Positions 15,599 to 24,808 of a DNA stretch of 64,000 bases are shown here, one piece after another. This DNA is from a virus: positions 1 through 64,000 of IMG/VR virus record IMGVR_UViG_3300028569_002586. One strand, written 5' to 3'. The translations under genes and the position numbers were made by a program. Every line of letters begins with the position of its first letter. Position 1 is the first letter of the stretch. A model generated the notes under the pieces. That model did not search any database. It was not told where the DNA came from and was given only the letters and a program-made list of their open reading frames with translations.

Positions 15599-16369
15599 AT
15601 GGATGTAGAACAAATACTACATAAAACGGAATTTAAAGAATTTTATAATTATTCTAGAGATATTTTTACTCCGCATAAAAATTTTAAATATAAAAATTGC
15701 ATATCGGTCAATTATAAAGACACCGAAATACATTCTGTAAAATTGTATTTTGCCACATTCATACCGTATTTAGAAAAGGACATTAGGTATTTTGATTATA
15801 ACAAGCTAAAGTATCTGTATAGTATCTGGGATACAGATAATCTGGATAATAAAGGCTTGTCATTTTGTATCAAATATTATCCTAGTTCGAATCAGTTTAA
15901 ATATCAAATGCACTGCAAGGTGAAGCCTGCACCTGCATTCTCCAAGCTATCCTTTTCTAATAATAATTGCAGATATGGTGTTGGTATTGAAAATGAACAA
16001 ATTAAAAATTACATCAATCTAAAAGATAAGAAGGATAAAATTGAAGTTGCTAGGTTATTCAACATGCCTTATTTAAGTTTTTTTGAAGAATTAGAATATT
16101 GTGAATTAGAGAGCAATGTAGCTAAAGTAATAGCAAGCTATGCTAGTAAAGACAAGGATAAGATGTGTGTCTTAATCAAGAAGTATACAGAAGAAAAAAT
16201 TTATAAAGAATTAGACAATTTACTCAATGAGTATAACATAAGAGCTAGGAATATAGGATTTTATAGCAAAGGTAATGTTAAAAGCTATTACCTCTATTCC
16301 CAGCAAACTGATATTGGTGTGGATACATATGGTACGTTTTTAAATAAGAATATATGTTGGACAAGATAA
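15599..16369 (+). CDS. Hypothetical protein of the surface-chemistry island (256 aa)
   Basis: The protein begins MDVEQILHKTEFKEFYNYSR, is rich in Lys, Tyr and Asn, and shows no domain I recognise. It has no signal peptide or membrane segment. The ATG is chosen over an in-frame TTG at 15596 because of the octamer spacing. It overlaps the methyltransferase by 16 bases, so the two and the following radical SAM gene form one coupled unit; a substrate-binding or carrier role is possible but unproven. Confidence 0.6.
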   Translation: MDVEQILHKTEFKEFYNYSRDIFTPHKNFKYKNCISVNYKDTEIHSVKLYFATFIPYLEKDIRYFDYNKLKYLYSIWDTDNLDNKGLSFCIKYYPSSNQFKYQMHCKVKPAPAFSKLSFSNNNCRYGVGIENEQIKNYINLKDKKDKIEVARLFNMPYLSFFEELEYCELESNVAKVIASYASKDKDKMCVLIKKYTEEKIYKELDNLLNEYNIRARNIGFYSKGNVKSYYLYSQQTDIGVDTYGTFLNKNICWTR

Positions 16370-17091
16370 ACTCTTATTACGATAGATCAACCGATGCATG
16401 GATAAACTTGTTTAATTCAAATAGAATTGAAGCATTTAGATTTTTTGAGTCAGAAGAGGAACATGATAATGTTATTAGTAATGCTTTGAATTTTGCTCCT
16501 GGTGAAAATGTTTTAGATGCAGGGTGTGGAGTTGGATATCCAGGTATAAATTTTGCAAAGAAATTTAGTAAAACAAATTTTTATTTGCTTAATATCAATG
16601 ATTACCAATTAAATAGAATCCCACAACTTGAGAACGTTTTTAAAGTTAAACAAGACTATCATGATACAGGTTTTGAAGATAATTTCTTTGACAAGGTTTA
16701 TTTCCTTGAAAGTTTTTCGCACAGTATTTACAAGAAAAAATTAATTAATGAGATTTTTAGAATTTTAAAACCAGGAGGAAGATTATTAATTTTAGACTTT
16801 TGTAGAAAGAAAAACATAAGTAAAGACACATTAAATGTTCACAGAACAATATATAGCCATTTTCCTATACTGTCTACTCTAATGAAAAAGCTATTTTTGC
16901 CAAAATTTAAAGAAATTTTCTTTTTTGAGAATTTAAAGAATAATATTGTACCTAATAAAGGCTACGATAAGGAAAGATTTTTCTGTTACAATGGCAGTAG
17001 TATTACTGATTTTGGTAAAGTTCATCTGGAGATACATGAAAAAAATGCACATGCACAATATCCAGTTTTTATGATGTATAGCAAAATATGA
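16354..17091 (+). CDS. Class I SAM-dependent methyltransferase
   Basis: This 245-residue protein has ENVLDAGCGVGYPG (51-64), the S-adenosylmethionine-binding glycine-rich loop, and a later ILKPGGRLLILDF segment (post-motif II). This is the layout of Methyltransf_11/25 enzymes that methylate small molecules. It overlaps the gene before it and overlaps the radical SAM gene by 4 bases (ATGA). The acceptor is unknown. Confidence 0.82.
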   Translation: MLDKINSYYDRSTDAWINLFNSNRIEAFRFFESEEEHDNVISNALNFAPGENVLDAGCGVGYPGINFAKKFSKTNFYLLNINDYQLNRIPQLENVFKVKQDYHDTGFEDNFFDKVYFLESFSHSIYKKKLINEIFRILKPGGRLLILDFCRKKNISKDTLNVHRTIYSHFPILSTLMKKLFLPKFKEIFFFENLKNNIVPNKGYDKERFFCYNGSSITDFGKVHLEIHEKNAHAQYPVFMMYSKI

Positions 17092-18125
17092 AATGTAATT
17101 TTTTAAAAAATTCTGCTTATGTGACATTTAAAGGGCAGGTATTGCCATGTACTATGGCTTCACAGGAAGGGGTTTTCGGTAAAATATGCAATGACTCCCT
17201 TGAGGATGTATTTTTAAAGAGAATAAAGAATGACACCATGGACAATACATTTTGTAAGCGATGTATACAAAATGAAGCATATGCTTCAGTTTCTTATAGT
17301 AGATGGAATAATTCAGACGACCCCTTTTATTTTTTAGACTTAAGACTGGATAGTATGTGTAACTTTCGGTGTGTGACATGCGATAAGTATACATCTTATG
17401 GGTTTAAGAAAGAAGATGATACAACTAAGCTATACGATGTTTCAGAAGTAATTTTTAAAAATATGGATTTTATTAGAAAATTTAAAAGAATATACCTAGG
17501 TGGCGGTGAACCATTCCTGGAAAGAAACACCCTAAAATTCTTGCAGCACCTCAATACAGAGCAAGAAGTATTAATATCCTCAAATATAAGCATTTTAAAT
17601 GAAGATACAATACAAGAATTAAAGAGATTTAAACGTGTTATATTCTATCCAAGTATAGATGGTGCTGGTGAAATAGGAGCTTATATACGGTTTGGGTTTA
17701 ATGAAGATACATTTAAAACAAATTTTTTCAGGCTAAAAAATGATTTTGAATGCATACCTGTTGTAACAGTGAGCGCACTCAACATTATGCACTTAGATGA
17801 TATTTTAGTTTTTCTTAGAGACATAACTAGCGAATATAATAAAGTTTATTTAAATATTTTAGAATATCCAGACCAGATGAGGATTAACATTTTACCTAAT
17901 TTCTTAAGGGTTAAAATTTTACAAAATTTAGAAACATTGCTGTTACAGTCTGATGCTTCGTATATAGTAGATGCACCCTATAATTTATATAGTGGAATAA
18001 AATTACTTCAAAAAAAATTAGTGGAGCCGTCAATTTTGAGCTTTAACCATCTGAGAGATGCATTAGTTCAAACGGATATATTGAGAAAAAATACATACAA
18101 AATTTTATTTAAAAATCTTTTATGA
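17088..18125 (+). CDS. Radical SAM enzyme with N-terminal SPASM/twitch-like Cys domain
   Basis: The 345-residue protein carries CNFRCVTC (C91, C95, C98; CxxxCxxC), which binds the catalytic 4Fe-4S cluster, and LGGGEPFL (137-144) for SAM. The first 60 residues have Cys3, Cys21, Cys34, Cys56 and Cys59 in a SPASM/twitch-like pattern that could hold an auxiliary cluster; here this comes before rather than after the barrel. Such proteins are seen in phage and surface-polysaccharide loci. The reaction is unknown. It is coupled at both ends by 4-base overlaps. Confidence 0.82.
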   Translation: MKCNFLKNSAYVTFKGQVLPCTMASQEGVFGKICNDSLEDVFLKRIKNDTMDNTFCKRCIQNEAYASVSYSRWNNSDDPFYFLDLRLDSMCNFRCVTCDKYTSYGFKKEDDTTKLYDVSEVIFKNMDFIRKFKRIYLGGGEPFLERNTLKFLQHLNTEQEVLISSNISILNEDTIQELKRFKRVIFYPSIDGAGEIGAYIRFGFNEDTFKTNFFRLKNDFECIPVVTVSALNIMHLDDILVFLRDITSEYNKVYLNILEYPDQMRINILPNFLRVKILQNLETLLLQSDASYIVDAPYNLYSGIKLLQKKLVEPSILSFNHLRDALVQTDILRKNTYKILFKNLL

Positions 18126-19015
18126 AGATATATTTCTTGAGTGATATTGATCTGCCTAACTATCTGGAAGATAGTGATTTTTATTCATATATGAATTATG
18201 ATGACATAAAAGAGCATGCCTTAAGGAAAAAGCTCTTTAACTATAGCTTTACAGGAAAATATATTCATACAAATTATGCTTACTGGCTCTGTAAAAACAA
18301 TGGTATGGATGTACATCTAATTAAGAATACCAAAGATGTAGAGAAAGGTGCGCTAGTTTTCTTTCATTTTGATCATAAACATCTTATTTATAAAAAAGAA
18401 AATATAGTGTTAGTGCAGATTATTGCAGACAGACCTATTATACCTAATATTGATTTCTATACATCTTCATCAAAATATTTTATTAAAGATAATATTTTGT
18501 ATTTACCTGAACCAATTCCTGCAAAAAATTTAATTGTGCATGAAGATAATGAGTGTACAATCCCTATTAATTTTAGATTTCTTGGAATGAGACACAAGCT
18601 GCCTGGTTTTATAGATCATAAATTTATACAAGATATGAAAGCTAAAGACATTTCCATTAAAACTGGTGACAGCAAGGCATTTATTGACAAAAATGATGAT
18701 GTGTTTTTTTATTTGAGAGATGAAAGTGAGAATATATTTTTAAAGCATGGCAATAGAGTTAAATTGAGTTATCTTTTAAGAAAGCCTTACATAGGCAACA
18801 TAAACAGAGCTGAAGAAGAGTGTATTTTAACTAGTACTGATATAATTAGTATACCTTATAATAAAAATGATCTTGTTGATCAGATGTTATATTTAAAAGA
18901 TCCTGCTGTTTACAAGCAATATAAGATTAATCTTTCTGTACATCGTGACACTATTCTTAATGAATTTCTAGCATCTATTAAGAATGTTATTTCTCAAATA
19001 CAATTGTCTCTTTGA
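18122..19015 (+). CDS. Possible glycosyltransferase (GT-B-like), function uncertain
   Basis: The 297-residue protein starts MKIYFLSDIDLPNYLEDSDF. The NYAYWLCKNNGMDVHLI segment, a VLVQIIADRP strand-turn near 99-108, and a late CILTSTDIISIPYNKND stretch recall GT-B type glycosyltransferases, but no definite motif is present. It is the last gene of a four-gene plus-strand coupled unit. Its end overlaps the convergent gene at 18987 by 29 bases. Confidence 0.5.
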   Translation: MKIYFLSDIDLPNYLEDSDFYSYMNYDDIKEHALRKKLFNYSFTGKYIHTNYAYWLCKNNGMDVHLIKNTKDVEKGALVFFHFDHKHLIYKKENIVLVQIIADRPIIPNIDFYTSSSKYFIKDNILYLPEPIPAKNLIVHEDNECTIPINFRFLGMRHKLPGFIDHKFIQDMKAKDISIKTGDSKAFIDKNDDVFFYLRDESENIFLKHGNRVKLSYLLRKPYIGNINRAEEECILTSTDIISIPYNKNDLVDQMLYLKDPAVYKQYKINLSVHRDTILNEFLASIKNVISQIQLSL

Positions 19016-20156
19016 GTAAGGAATAAGGGTCAGCAATAGGCTCAGCTTTAAGCGCTTTGAATTCAAAATTATCTAGATTAGATTTTATAGTGAGCTCATC
19101 ATCATTAATGAGTGTCAGTTCCCAATCATATGCCTTTAAGCCTAAATTGTTTGTTTCAAATACATAATCATTATCTTTAAAATTAATAAAAGTCAAATTG
19201 TTTACAAAATATATATTGCTAATACCATACTCACCACTAGAGAGCGTGTTTCTATCTAAGGGAAAACTAAAATAATGCAATGCATTGCCATCTTTTTTAA
19301 TTGCAATGGCTTTCTCACTCTGGTTGAACTCACCGTTTATAGTGCCGTAAATGTTGTATTTATAAAATTTAAAATCTTGAGCTAATGTTTCTAGGATTCT
19401 ATCTAGATAAAGTCGTTTATACTCAGAGTCTAATAAATCTAGATTTGAGCTTACTATAAAATCTGGTTTGGGGTTTAAAATATCCGGCCAATATTGTATA
19501 ATATCTAGTGGGGTATGTAGATTGAATAATGGTTTTCGATAGTCATATGCCTCCAATTTTGAAATAATTTCTTCGATTTCCTTGGAATTATTTTTATCGT
19601 AGCTAAGATAATTTACTATTTTTTCTTTATGTTCAATTATTTTCTCCAGCCATGCTCTCTTGCACTTGCCGACAATCTTTGGATTCTTACTGTTTAAATG
19701 CAAATCACTTATACCTAATACTTTTAATGCATTTTCAACGTTTGTACAATACTTGGTGTTTACTGGGTCAATATAAATTTTGCTTGACTCTTTTTTGAAA
19801 ACTGTATTATCTAAAATCTCTTTTTGTGCATTCAGTATTTTAGTTTGATCTTCAAGTGATAGATTATTTTTTTCAATATAAGCTGGATTATAATCCTCTA
19901 AATAAGGTAACCCTGCAGAGTGTATGAGTGATAAATAACATTTTATAAATCTTTTCTCTTTTACATCAAAACCAACAATTGAATTTTCAGTTTCAGTTGG
20001 TATGGAGAGATTTGGTACAGTCTTGTCTTGGAGTAAGAAATCTATAGCTAGATTATTATTAGTAAAGTAGATCTCTTTTCTTGATACCCCAATGTTATTA
20101 TATTCAAATTTTAAAATAGCTTTTTTAGCTAAATTTTTGTATATATCTTTAATCAT
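18987..20156 (-). CDS. Hypothetical protein (389 aa)
   Basis: The protein begins MIKDIYKNLAKKAILKFEYN, is rich in Lys, Asn and Ile, and shows no recognised domain. A central Lys/Glu-rich stretch (KRAWLEKIIEHKEKIVNYL) may be coiled. It follows the fibre gene at 20153 with a 4-base overlap, so it is probably made with the fibre set (assembly factor or fibre partner) although its composition resembles the island to its left. It converges with the gene at 18122. Confidence 0.55.
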   Translation of the reverse strand: MIKDIYKNLAKKAILKFEYNNIGVSRKEIYFTNNNLAIDFLLQDKTVPNLSIPTETENSIVGFDVKEKRFIKCYLSLIHSAGLPYLEDYNPAYIEKNNLSLEDQTKILNAQKEILDNTVFKKESSKIYIDPVNTKYCTNVENALKVLGISDLHLNSKNPKIVGKCKRAWLEKIIEHKEKIVNYLSYDKNNSKEIEEIISKLEAYDYRKPLFNLHTPLDIIQYWPDILNPKPDFIVSSNLDLLDSEYKRLYLDRILETLAQDFKFYKYNIYGTINGEFNQSEKAIAIKKDGNALHYFSFPLDRNTLSSGEYGISNIYFVNNLTFINFKDNDYVFETNNLGLKAYDWELTLINDDELTIKSNLDNFEFKALKAEPIADPYSLLKETIVFEK

Positions 20157-22471
20157 GGGTAAGTTGCATTAAAAGCTCTGGTTAGTGGGGCCACATTTTC
20201 ATTTATTCCATAACCATTAGAATCAACTATCCATACATTATATGCTTGAACTGAACCATTGTTTACCACGTTATTATATGTCACAGACGGTGAAGCAATT
20301 TGCCAGCCTGACGGTATTCCACCTGTAGCAGGTGTTATTTTCACATAAAATGTACTTGTGACCATGTTACTAACACCAGTCACCACCACTGTGCCTTTAT
20401 TTGTCCTATTTGTTCCTGCACAATTAGTGCATCCTGGGTTTGAATTGGATGTGTAGCCAATGGAAAACCAGGGGCTAAACCATTTATATGCCCCTCTAAA
20501 TTCACTAATTCTGGCTGGTCTAAATGTACCGCCAGGCCCTGTGGGTGTCCAATTTGGTTTAGTTCCAATACCAGCCACTGTAATTGTGCCCATTTCAAGC
20601 TCATTGAGCAGCACCACGACTGATGGAGAGGATGCAAATGATCCTACATTTGTTGCAGGTTTTTGATCTAACGCCATGGCATTATTTTCACGAGTGTTGA
20701 GAGATGAATTAGTAGAATTAGTATCTATACCTGAATAATTACGTAAAAACTGGTTTATAGACCTGTATAGATTGGGAGAACCTGCTCCATACCCTGCAAT
20801 TGATAAAAACCCGGCAGAAGGCAATATGGTATTGTTACCTGCCACTGCAGATGACTGCACATCTACATAGATACTGTTGCTGGTGATAGTATTATTGAAG
20901 TATGTGTTAACTGCGTTAAAGGCACTCACACTGTAGAAGCCGTCATCTGTCAAATTGCCAATGAAAGTATACACCCTGTCTGTAGCCCCTGGTATAAAAG
21001 CTCCATTTTTTAGCCAATTATAAGTAGGAGCAGGATTACCAGAGTATTGTGTTGCTATAAAAATTTGATCACCATCAGTAGCTAGTAAAGTAGAAGGGGC
21101 AAATGCTGTTACAGAATTTGTGAATGCATATGGTTGTGTTACAACTGTAGCAGAAGTAAAGGTATCTATACCATCCGTATTTAACACATCTAAACCATTA
21201 TAAGAATAAGAGAGAGAGGCAGCAGATACAGGTAACAAAGCTCCTGTGGTGTTGCTAGCTGTTATTAGAGTATAACTAGGTGATGCATGAATGTTACTAC
21301 CAAATTGATTTCCAGGTGCAGAAGGTGACTCACCAAATGATAATCCTATGGTGTTGTTTAGCGTGACGGCATCTGTAGTTAAATTATAATTGTATACAAA
21401 TACCCCGCCTCTTTGAGGCAATCCGTTATCAAGATTAGGACACCCTACAAAAATATTTACTATGTTAGGAGTGCTTGGGTTGATTTGACTCACATCAACT
21501 GAATATCCAAAATATTGACTCTTGTTATTCCAAGGAGCAGGTGGTGTTAATACGTTTGTTTCAGTTAAATTAATTCCGTTCTTTCTATATAAGTAAACTT
21601 TACCATCACTAACTGTTTGTCCTGGAGCTCCAATAGCCAGGACATTATGATTGAAGCTTATGCTTGTACCAAAATTCTGATTGCTGGCTTTTGAGGATCT
21701 GTTTAGTGCAGTTGATGTTAATAACCCTGTGGCAGGGCTTGATGGGTTAAAAGTATATACAAATGCAGTGCCTGTCTCAGTAAACGTACTTTCAGTTCTT
21801 AAGTTATCAGTAACAACTATTAAATTATCATACCATGCAGAATCATATCCAAATTTACCTTGTGTGGAGGAATGACAGCGTAAAGGCAGCGGTGAAGTCA
21901 ATGTTTTATTATCTGTAGCCACAGAATATACCCATGCACTTCCAGGCACTGTAGCTGTGCTTCTCTCGGTAATTAAGACATATGCATTTGTTGGTGTTGA
22001 AGAAAGGGAAATGGAGTGTCCAAAAAAACCTGTTGGAGCAGATCTGGGTGATTCAAGTGTCTGATATCTTGCAAAAGAATTAAAACTGTTTGCACTTAAA
22101 ACATACACGTACCCAAATTCATTAGGTATAGATAAATTTGCAGCTATGGGTTCACTTGCTATTAGGAAAAAATTTGATGCACTTAGATTGGCTGTCTTGC
22201 CTATTAAATTAGTACTGATTCCAAAATACCCACCTAAATTGCCATTTGGGGGGTTGATTGATTGTTGTTCAATCCATTTGCCACCTATCATTTGATAGTT
22301 ATAAATCTTGCCGTTGTTAAAAATAGAGCTAAATTTTTTAAAAGGTGCGCCAAGAGTTAAGTAATTGGTACCACCTACTTCTAGAAAGGTTCTTCCTTTG
22401 CCTATGCCCAGTCCATCAGTATAGGTAGTGTTAAAATCAGAGTTAAATATAGCTTGATTGTATGTTGCCAT
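20153..22471 (-). CDS. Tail fibre/adhesin with FG-GAP-like repeats and an Ig-like domain
   Basis: The 772-residue protein has repeated FG-GAP-like units in residues about 10-420 (FGTSISFNHNVLAIGAPG, FGYSVDVSQ, FGSNIHAS), each beginning FGxS and including strands like VYLYRKNG, as in integrin-type beta-propellers. Residues about 440-545 are Ig-like (PAPTYNWLKNGAFIPGATD... DDGFYSVSAFNAV). The C-terminal 200 residues are Gly/Thr-rich with a CTNC pair. Adhesive modules of this kind imply receptor binding at the fibre tip. It sits next to the S74 fibre gene, 4 bases apart. Confidence 0.72.
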   Translation of the reverse strand: MATYNQAIFNSDFNTTYTDGLGIGKGRTFLEVGGTNYLTLGAPFKKFSSIFNNGKIYNYQMIGGKWIEQQSINPPNGNLGGYFGISTNLIGKTANLSASNFFLIASEPIAANLSIPNEFGYVYVLSANSFNSFARYQTLESPRSAPTGFFGHSISLSSTPTNAYVLITERSTATVPGSAWVYSVATDNKTLTSPLPLRCHSSTQGKFGYDSAWYDNLIVVTDNLRTESTFTETGTAFVYTFNPSSPATGLLTSTALNRSSKASNQNFGTSISFNHNVLAIGAPGQTVSDGKVYLYRKNGINLTETNVLTPPAPWNNKSQYFGYSVDVSQINPSTPNIVNIFVGCPNLDNGLPQRGGVFVYNYNLTTDAVTLNNTIGLSFGESPSAPGNQFGSNIHASPSYTLITASNTTGALLPVSAASLSYSYNGLDVLNTDGIDTFTSATVVTQPYAFTNSVTAFAPSTLLATDGDQIFIATQYSGNPAPTYNWLKNGAFIPGATDRVYTFIGNLTDDGFYSVSAFNAVNTYFNNTITSNSIYVDVQSSAVAGNNTILPSAGFLSIAGYGAGSPNLYRSINQFLRNYSGIDTNSTNSSLNTRENNAMALDQKPATNVGSFASSPSVVVLLNELEMGTITVAGIGTKPNWTPTGPGGTFRPARISEFRGAYKWFSPWFSIGYTSNSNPGCTNCAGTNRTNKGTVVVTGVSNMVTSTFYVKITPATGGIPSGWQIASPSVTYNNVVNNGSVQAYNVWIVDSNGYGINENVAPLTRAFNATYP

Positions 22472-22474
22472 AAT

Positions 22475-24085
22475 TTATTGTTGGTTTTCTATTAATTTTT
22501 TTACTGCATCTAATAAAATAGGAATTAACTTAATGTAATTGACTCCTTTTTTACCATCATCTCTTTGAGAAACAATTTCTGGTAAATATTTTTCTACTTC
22601 TTGAGCTATGACACCATAATCATCTGTTCCGCTAAGATGATTATATGAATCTTTATTCCAAGTGAATTTATAAGAATTTAAATTTTTGAGTATATTAAAA
22701 GAATCAATTTCTTTTAAATTGCTTTTAAGTGTTGCATCAGAGGTATAATAAGCTACCACATCTGCTTTTGCAAAGACATTCCCTGAAACTAGAACATCAC
22801 CAACAACGTTTGTTGTGCCACCGGTAGACCCTACATTCACCACATTGCCTGAAAGATTTAAGTTATTTGTTGTTGTGTAACTGCATATGCCTGTGCTGGA
22901 AAGAAGAATTGAACCTGTGTTTAAAACTTTAAAGTCTGAACTGCTTCCAAAGAAAAGTGCATTTCCATTATTAACTAGTTTATATGTTTGGTTAGTACCT
23001 GGATCGTAATTAATAGCAACAACAGGACCATCTTTTACAACAAGATAAGGAAGAACACTGGTACCCTCAATTCTTAAGATACTTTGATTGACTCCTGATC
23101 CACCTTGTTTAATGACAACTGTGTCTGCATTTTCATTGTAATTAACAACACTCAGGGTGCTGGTAACAGTAACAATGGTATCCAGATAAGTCAAATCACC
23201 TACAACAGAGAGATTGCCAAATATTGTGGCATCTGTGGAAAAGAAAGCGGGGTCTCTGAATTGAGCTCTTCCATAAAAATCAAAATCTGGCACACCCACC
23301 ACACCAGTTCTTGCAGATGAGAAGCTCACCGTATGATTGCTGTTGCCAGTTAAGAATTTCTTCTTGCCAGCAAACAAGTTCAAAGTGGACTTGCCTTGAA
23401 TATCAAAATTACCAGAAACTGATTCAATGGTGGTATTGTTTGAAGCAGGTCTTGTGGTGATGCAAATCTGATTGGGGCTCACATTGGAGTCATTGATAAA
23501 CAAACTATCAGACACATTGACTCTGGCATCAAAATTGTTTCTTACTGTGCGGTTACCCACATTACCAAGGTAAAAACTGTTGTTGGCAGCACATAAAGAC
23601 ATGTACTGTGCATCAAATTGTATTTGACCAAATATACTTTGAATGGTGTACTGTGGGAATACCAATGGTGTATCAGGGAAGCCAAGAGCAAACCCCTCAC
23701 CCATGGCATCAGGAGAAATTCTAATCTTATTTTCAGCAGGATCTTGTTCAATGGTGAACAATCCATTGAGCAAATTTTGATAGAATTTTGGACCTATGTT
23801 AAGCCATGTGCTATTGCCATTGTAAGCATAGGGTATATTGTTTTCGTAAATGGTGTCGCCTATAGTGGCATATGCTACATATGCAGATTTGTCACCAGTT
23901 TCGCCCAAGAACTTGTTTCCTGCAGGTGAACCACCCAGAGACACACCATCACCCACAAAAAGTCTTCTGGTGTCAATAGAGTAACCAAGCTCACCTTCTG
24001 TGAGTACTGTTTGTAATCTTTCAGATTCTAATCCTCTGCGAACTAGAATTTTGATAATACTATCTGATGTGATTTGAACTGCCAT
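22475..24085 (-). CDS. Tail fibre with C-terminal S74 intramolecular chaperone
   Basis: In this 536-residue protein, residues 8-60 are an attachment-type module (RRGLESERLQTVLTEGELGY, then LFVGDGVSLGGSPAGNKF), shared with the next gene and seen at the start of many phage fibre proteins. The centre is beta-rich fibre. Residues about 445-536 are a peptidase S74 domain (SDATLKSNLKEID, DDYGVIAQEVEKYLPEIV, NYIKLIPILLDAVKKLI). S74 trimerises the fibre and then cuts itself off at the SD site. This therefore encodes a homotrimeric fibre or tailspike. Confidence 0.88.
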   Translation of the reverse strand: MAVQITSDSIIKILVRRGLESERLQTVLTEGELGYSIDTRRLFVGDGVSLGGSPAGNKFLGETGDKSAYVAYATIGDTIYENNIPYAYNGNSTWLNIGPKFYQNLLNGLFTIEQDPAENKIRISPDAMGEGFALGFPDTPLVFPQYTIQSIFGQIQFDAQYMSLCAANNSFYLGNVGNRTVRNNFDARVNVSDSLFINDSNVSPNQICITTRPASNNTTIESVSGNFDIQGKSTLNLFAGKKKFLTGNSNHTVSFSSARTGVVGVPDFDFYGRAQFRDPAFFSTDATIFGNLSVVGDLTYLDTIVTVTSTLSVVNYNENADTVVIKQGGSGVNQSILRIEGTSVLPYLVVKDGPVVAINYDPGTNQTYKLVNNGNALFFGSSSDFKVLNTGSILLSSTGICSYTTTNNLNLSGNVVNVGSTGGTTNVVGDVLVSGNVFAKADVVAYYTSDATLKSNLKEIDSFNILKNLNSYKFTWNKDSYNHLSGTDDYGVIAQEVEKYLPEIVSQRDDGKKGVNYIKLIPILLDAVKKLIENQQ

Positions 24086-24086
24086 G

Positions 24087-24776
24087 TTATGGTGCCACCT
24101 TTATTATGTTGCCTGCTCCTACATCTCTCCAGAGCTGACCAGAACGCAACCCACCAACACTTGTGGGCAAGCTAGAAATTGCAAGATCTGTGCCATTCAT
24201 TGTTTTTCCTGAGTAATTGAAACTATTAATATTTAAGTTTGCTTCGTTCACTGAAAGAGCACCACTGATAATCTGAATTTTTACATTATCATAATTCACC
24301 TTCACAGGGCTTGTGGATGTGGTTCTTGCCAGGCCTTGTGTCAGATCATATGCACTGGAATTGATTTGTGCTGCACTGACCCCATTTGTGCTTACTTGCA
24401 GATTGCCACCTGCAGTGTAAGAAATAGTCAATCCATCTGTCTTGGCTCCTACAAATTGATATGCATCAGGATTGGAATAATCAGGGAAATTAAAAGCATC
24501 AGAACCTGACAAGGTGTAAAGCTTGCCAGTATTAACACTGAAGACCAAGTCACCTACTTGAGCAGTTGTTAATCCTGCACCTGTATTGACATTAGCATTG
24601 TAATAGAACTTGTTTCCAGCAGGAAACCCACCTTTTGTGACACCGTCACCCACAAAAAGACGGCGAGAAGCTGCATCTGTTACATAGCCCAACTCACCAT
24701 TATCTAGTGTTACTAGCTTTCTTTCAGAATCTAAGCCTCTGCGCAATTTGAGCTTAATGACATTTACTGTGGCCAT
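24087..24776 (-). CDS. Short fibre/attachment protein with the same N-terminal module
   Basis: The 229-residue protein begins with the anchor-like module LKLRRGLDSERKLVTLDNGELGYV...LFVGDGVTKGGFPAGNKF, closely matching residues 8-60 of the S74 fibre next door. The rest is Ser/Thr/Gly-rich beta sequence with no S74 domain. It may be a short fibre, a truncated fibre or an adaptor. An AATAAATA octamer lies 6 bases upstream of its ATG. The S74 gene follows after one base, so the two are probably one transcript. Confidence 0.7.
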   Translation of the reverse strand: MATVNVIKLKLRRGLDSERKLVTLDNGELGYVTDAASRRLFVGDGVTKGGFPAGNKFYYNANVNTGAGLTTAQVGDLVFSVNTGKLYTLSGSDAFNFPDYSNPDAYQFVGAKTDGLTISYTAGGNLQVSTNGVSAAQINSSAYDLTQGLARTTSTSPVKVNYDNVKIQIISGALSVNEANLNINSFNYSGKTMNGTDLAISSLPTSVGGLRSGQLWRDVGAGNIIKVAP

Positions 24777-24782
24777 TAAAAT

Positions 24783-24790
24783 TATTTATT
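24783..24790 (-). promoter_or_regulatory. Late-type promoter AATAAATA
   Basis: On the minus strand, the octamer lies 6 bases before the ATG at 24776, heading the fibre genes to its left. Confidence 0.55.
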
Positions 24791-24808
24791 AATAAACACC
24801 GATTTTCA

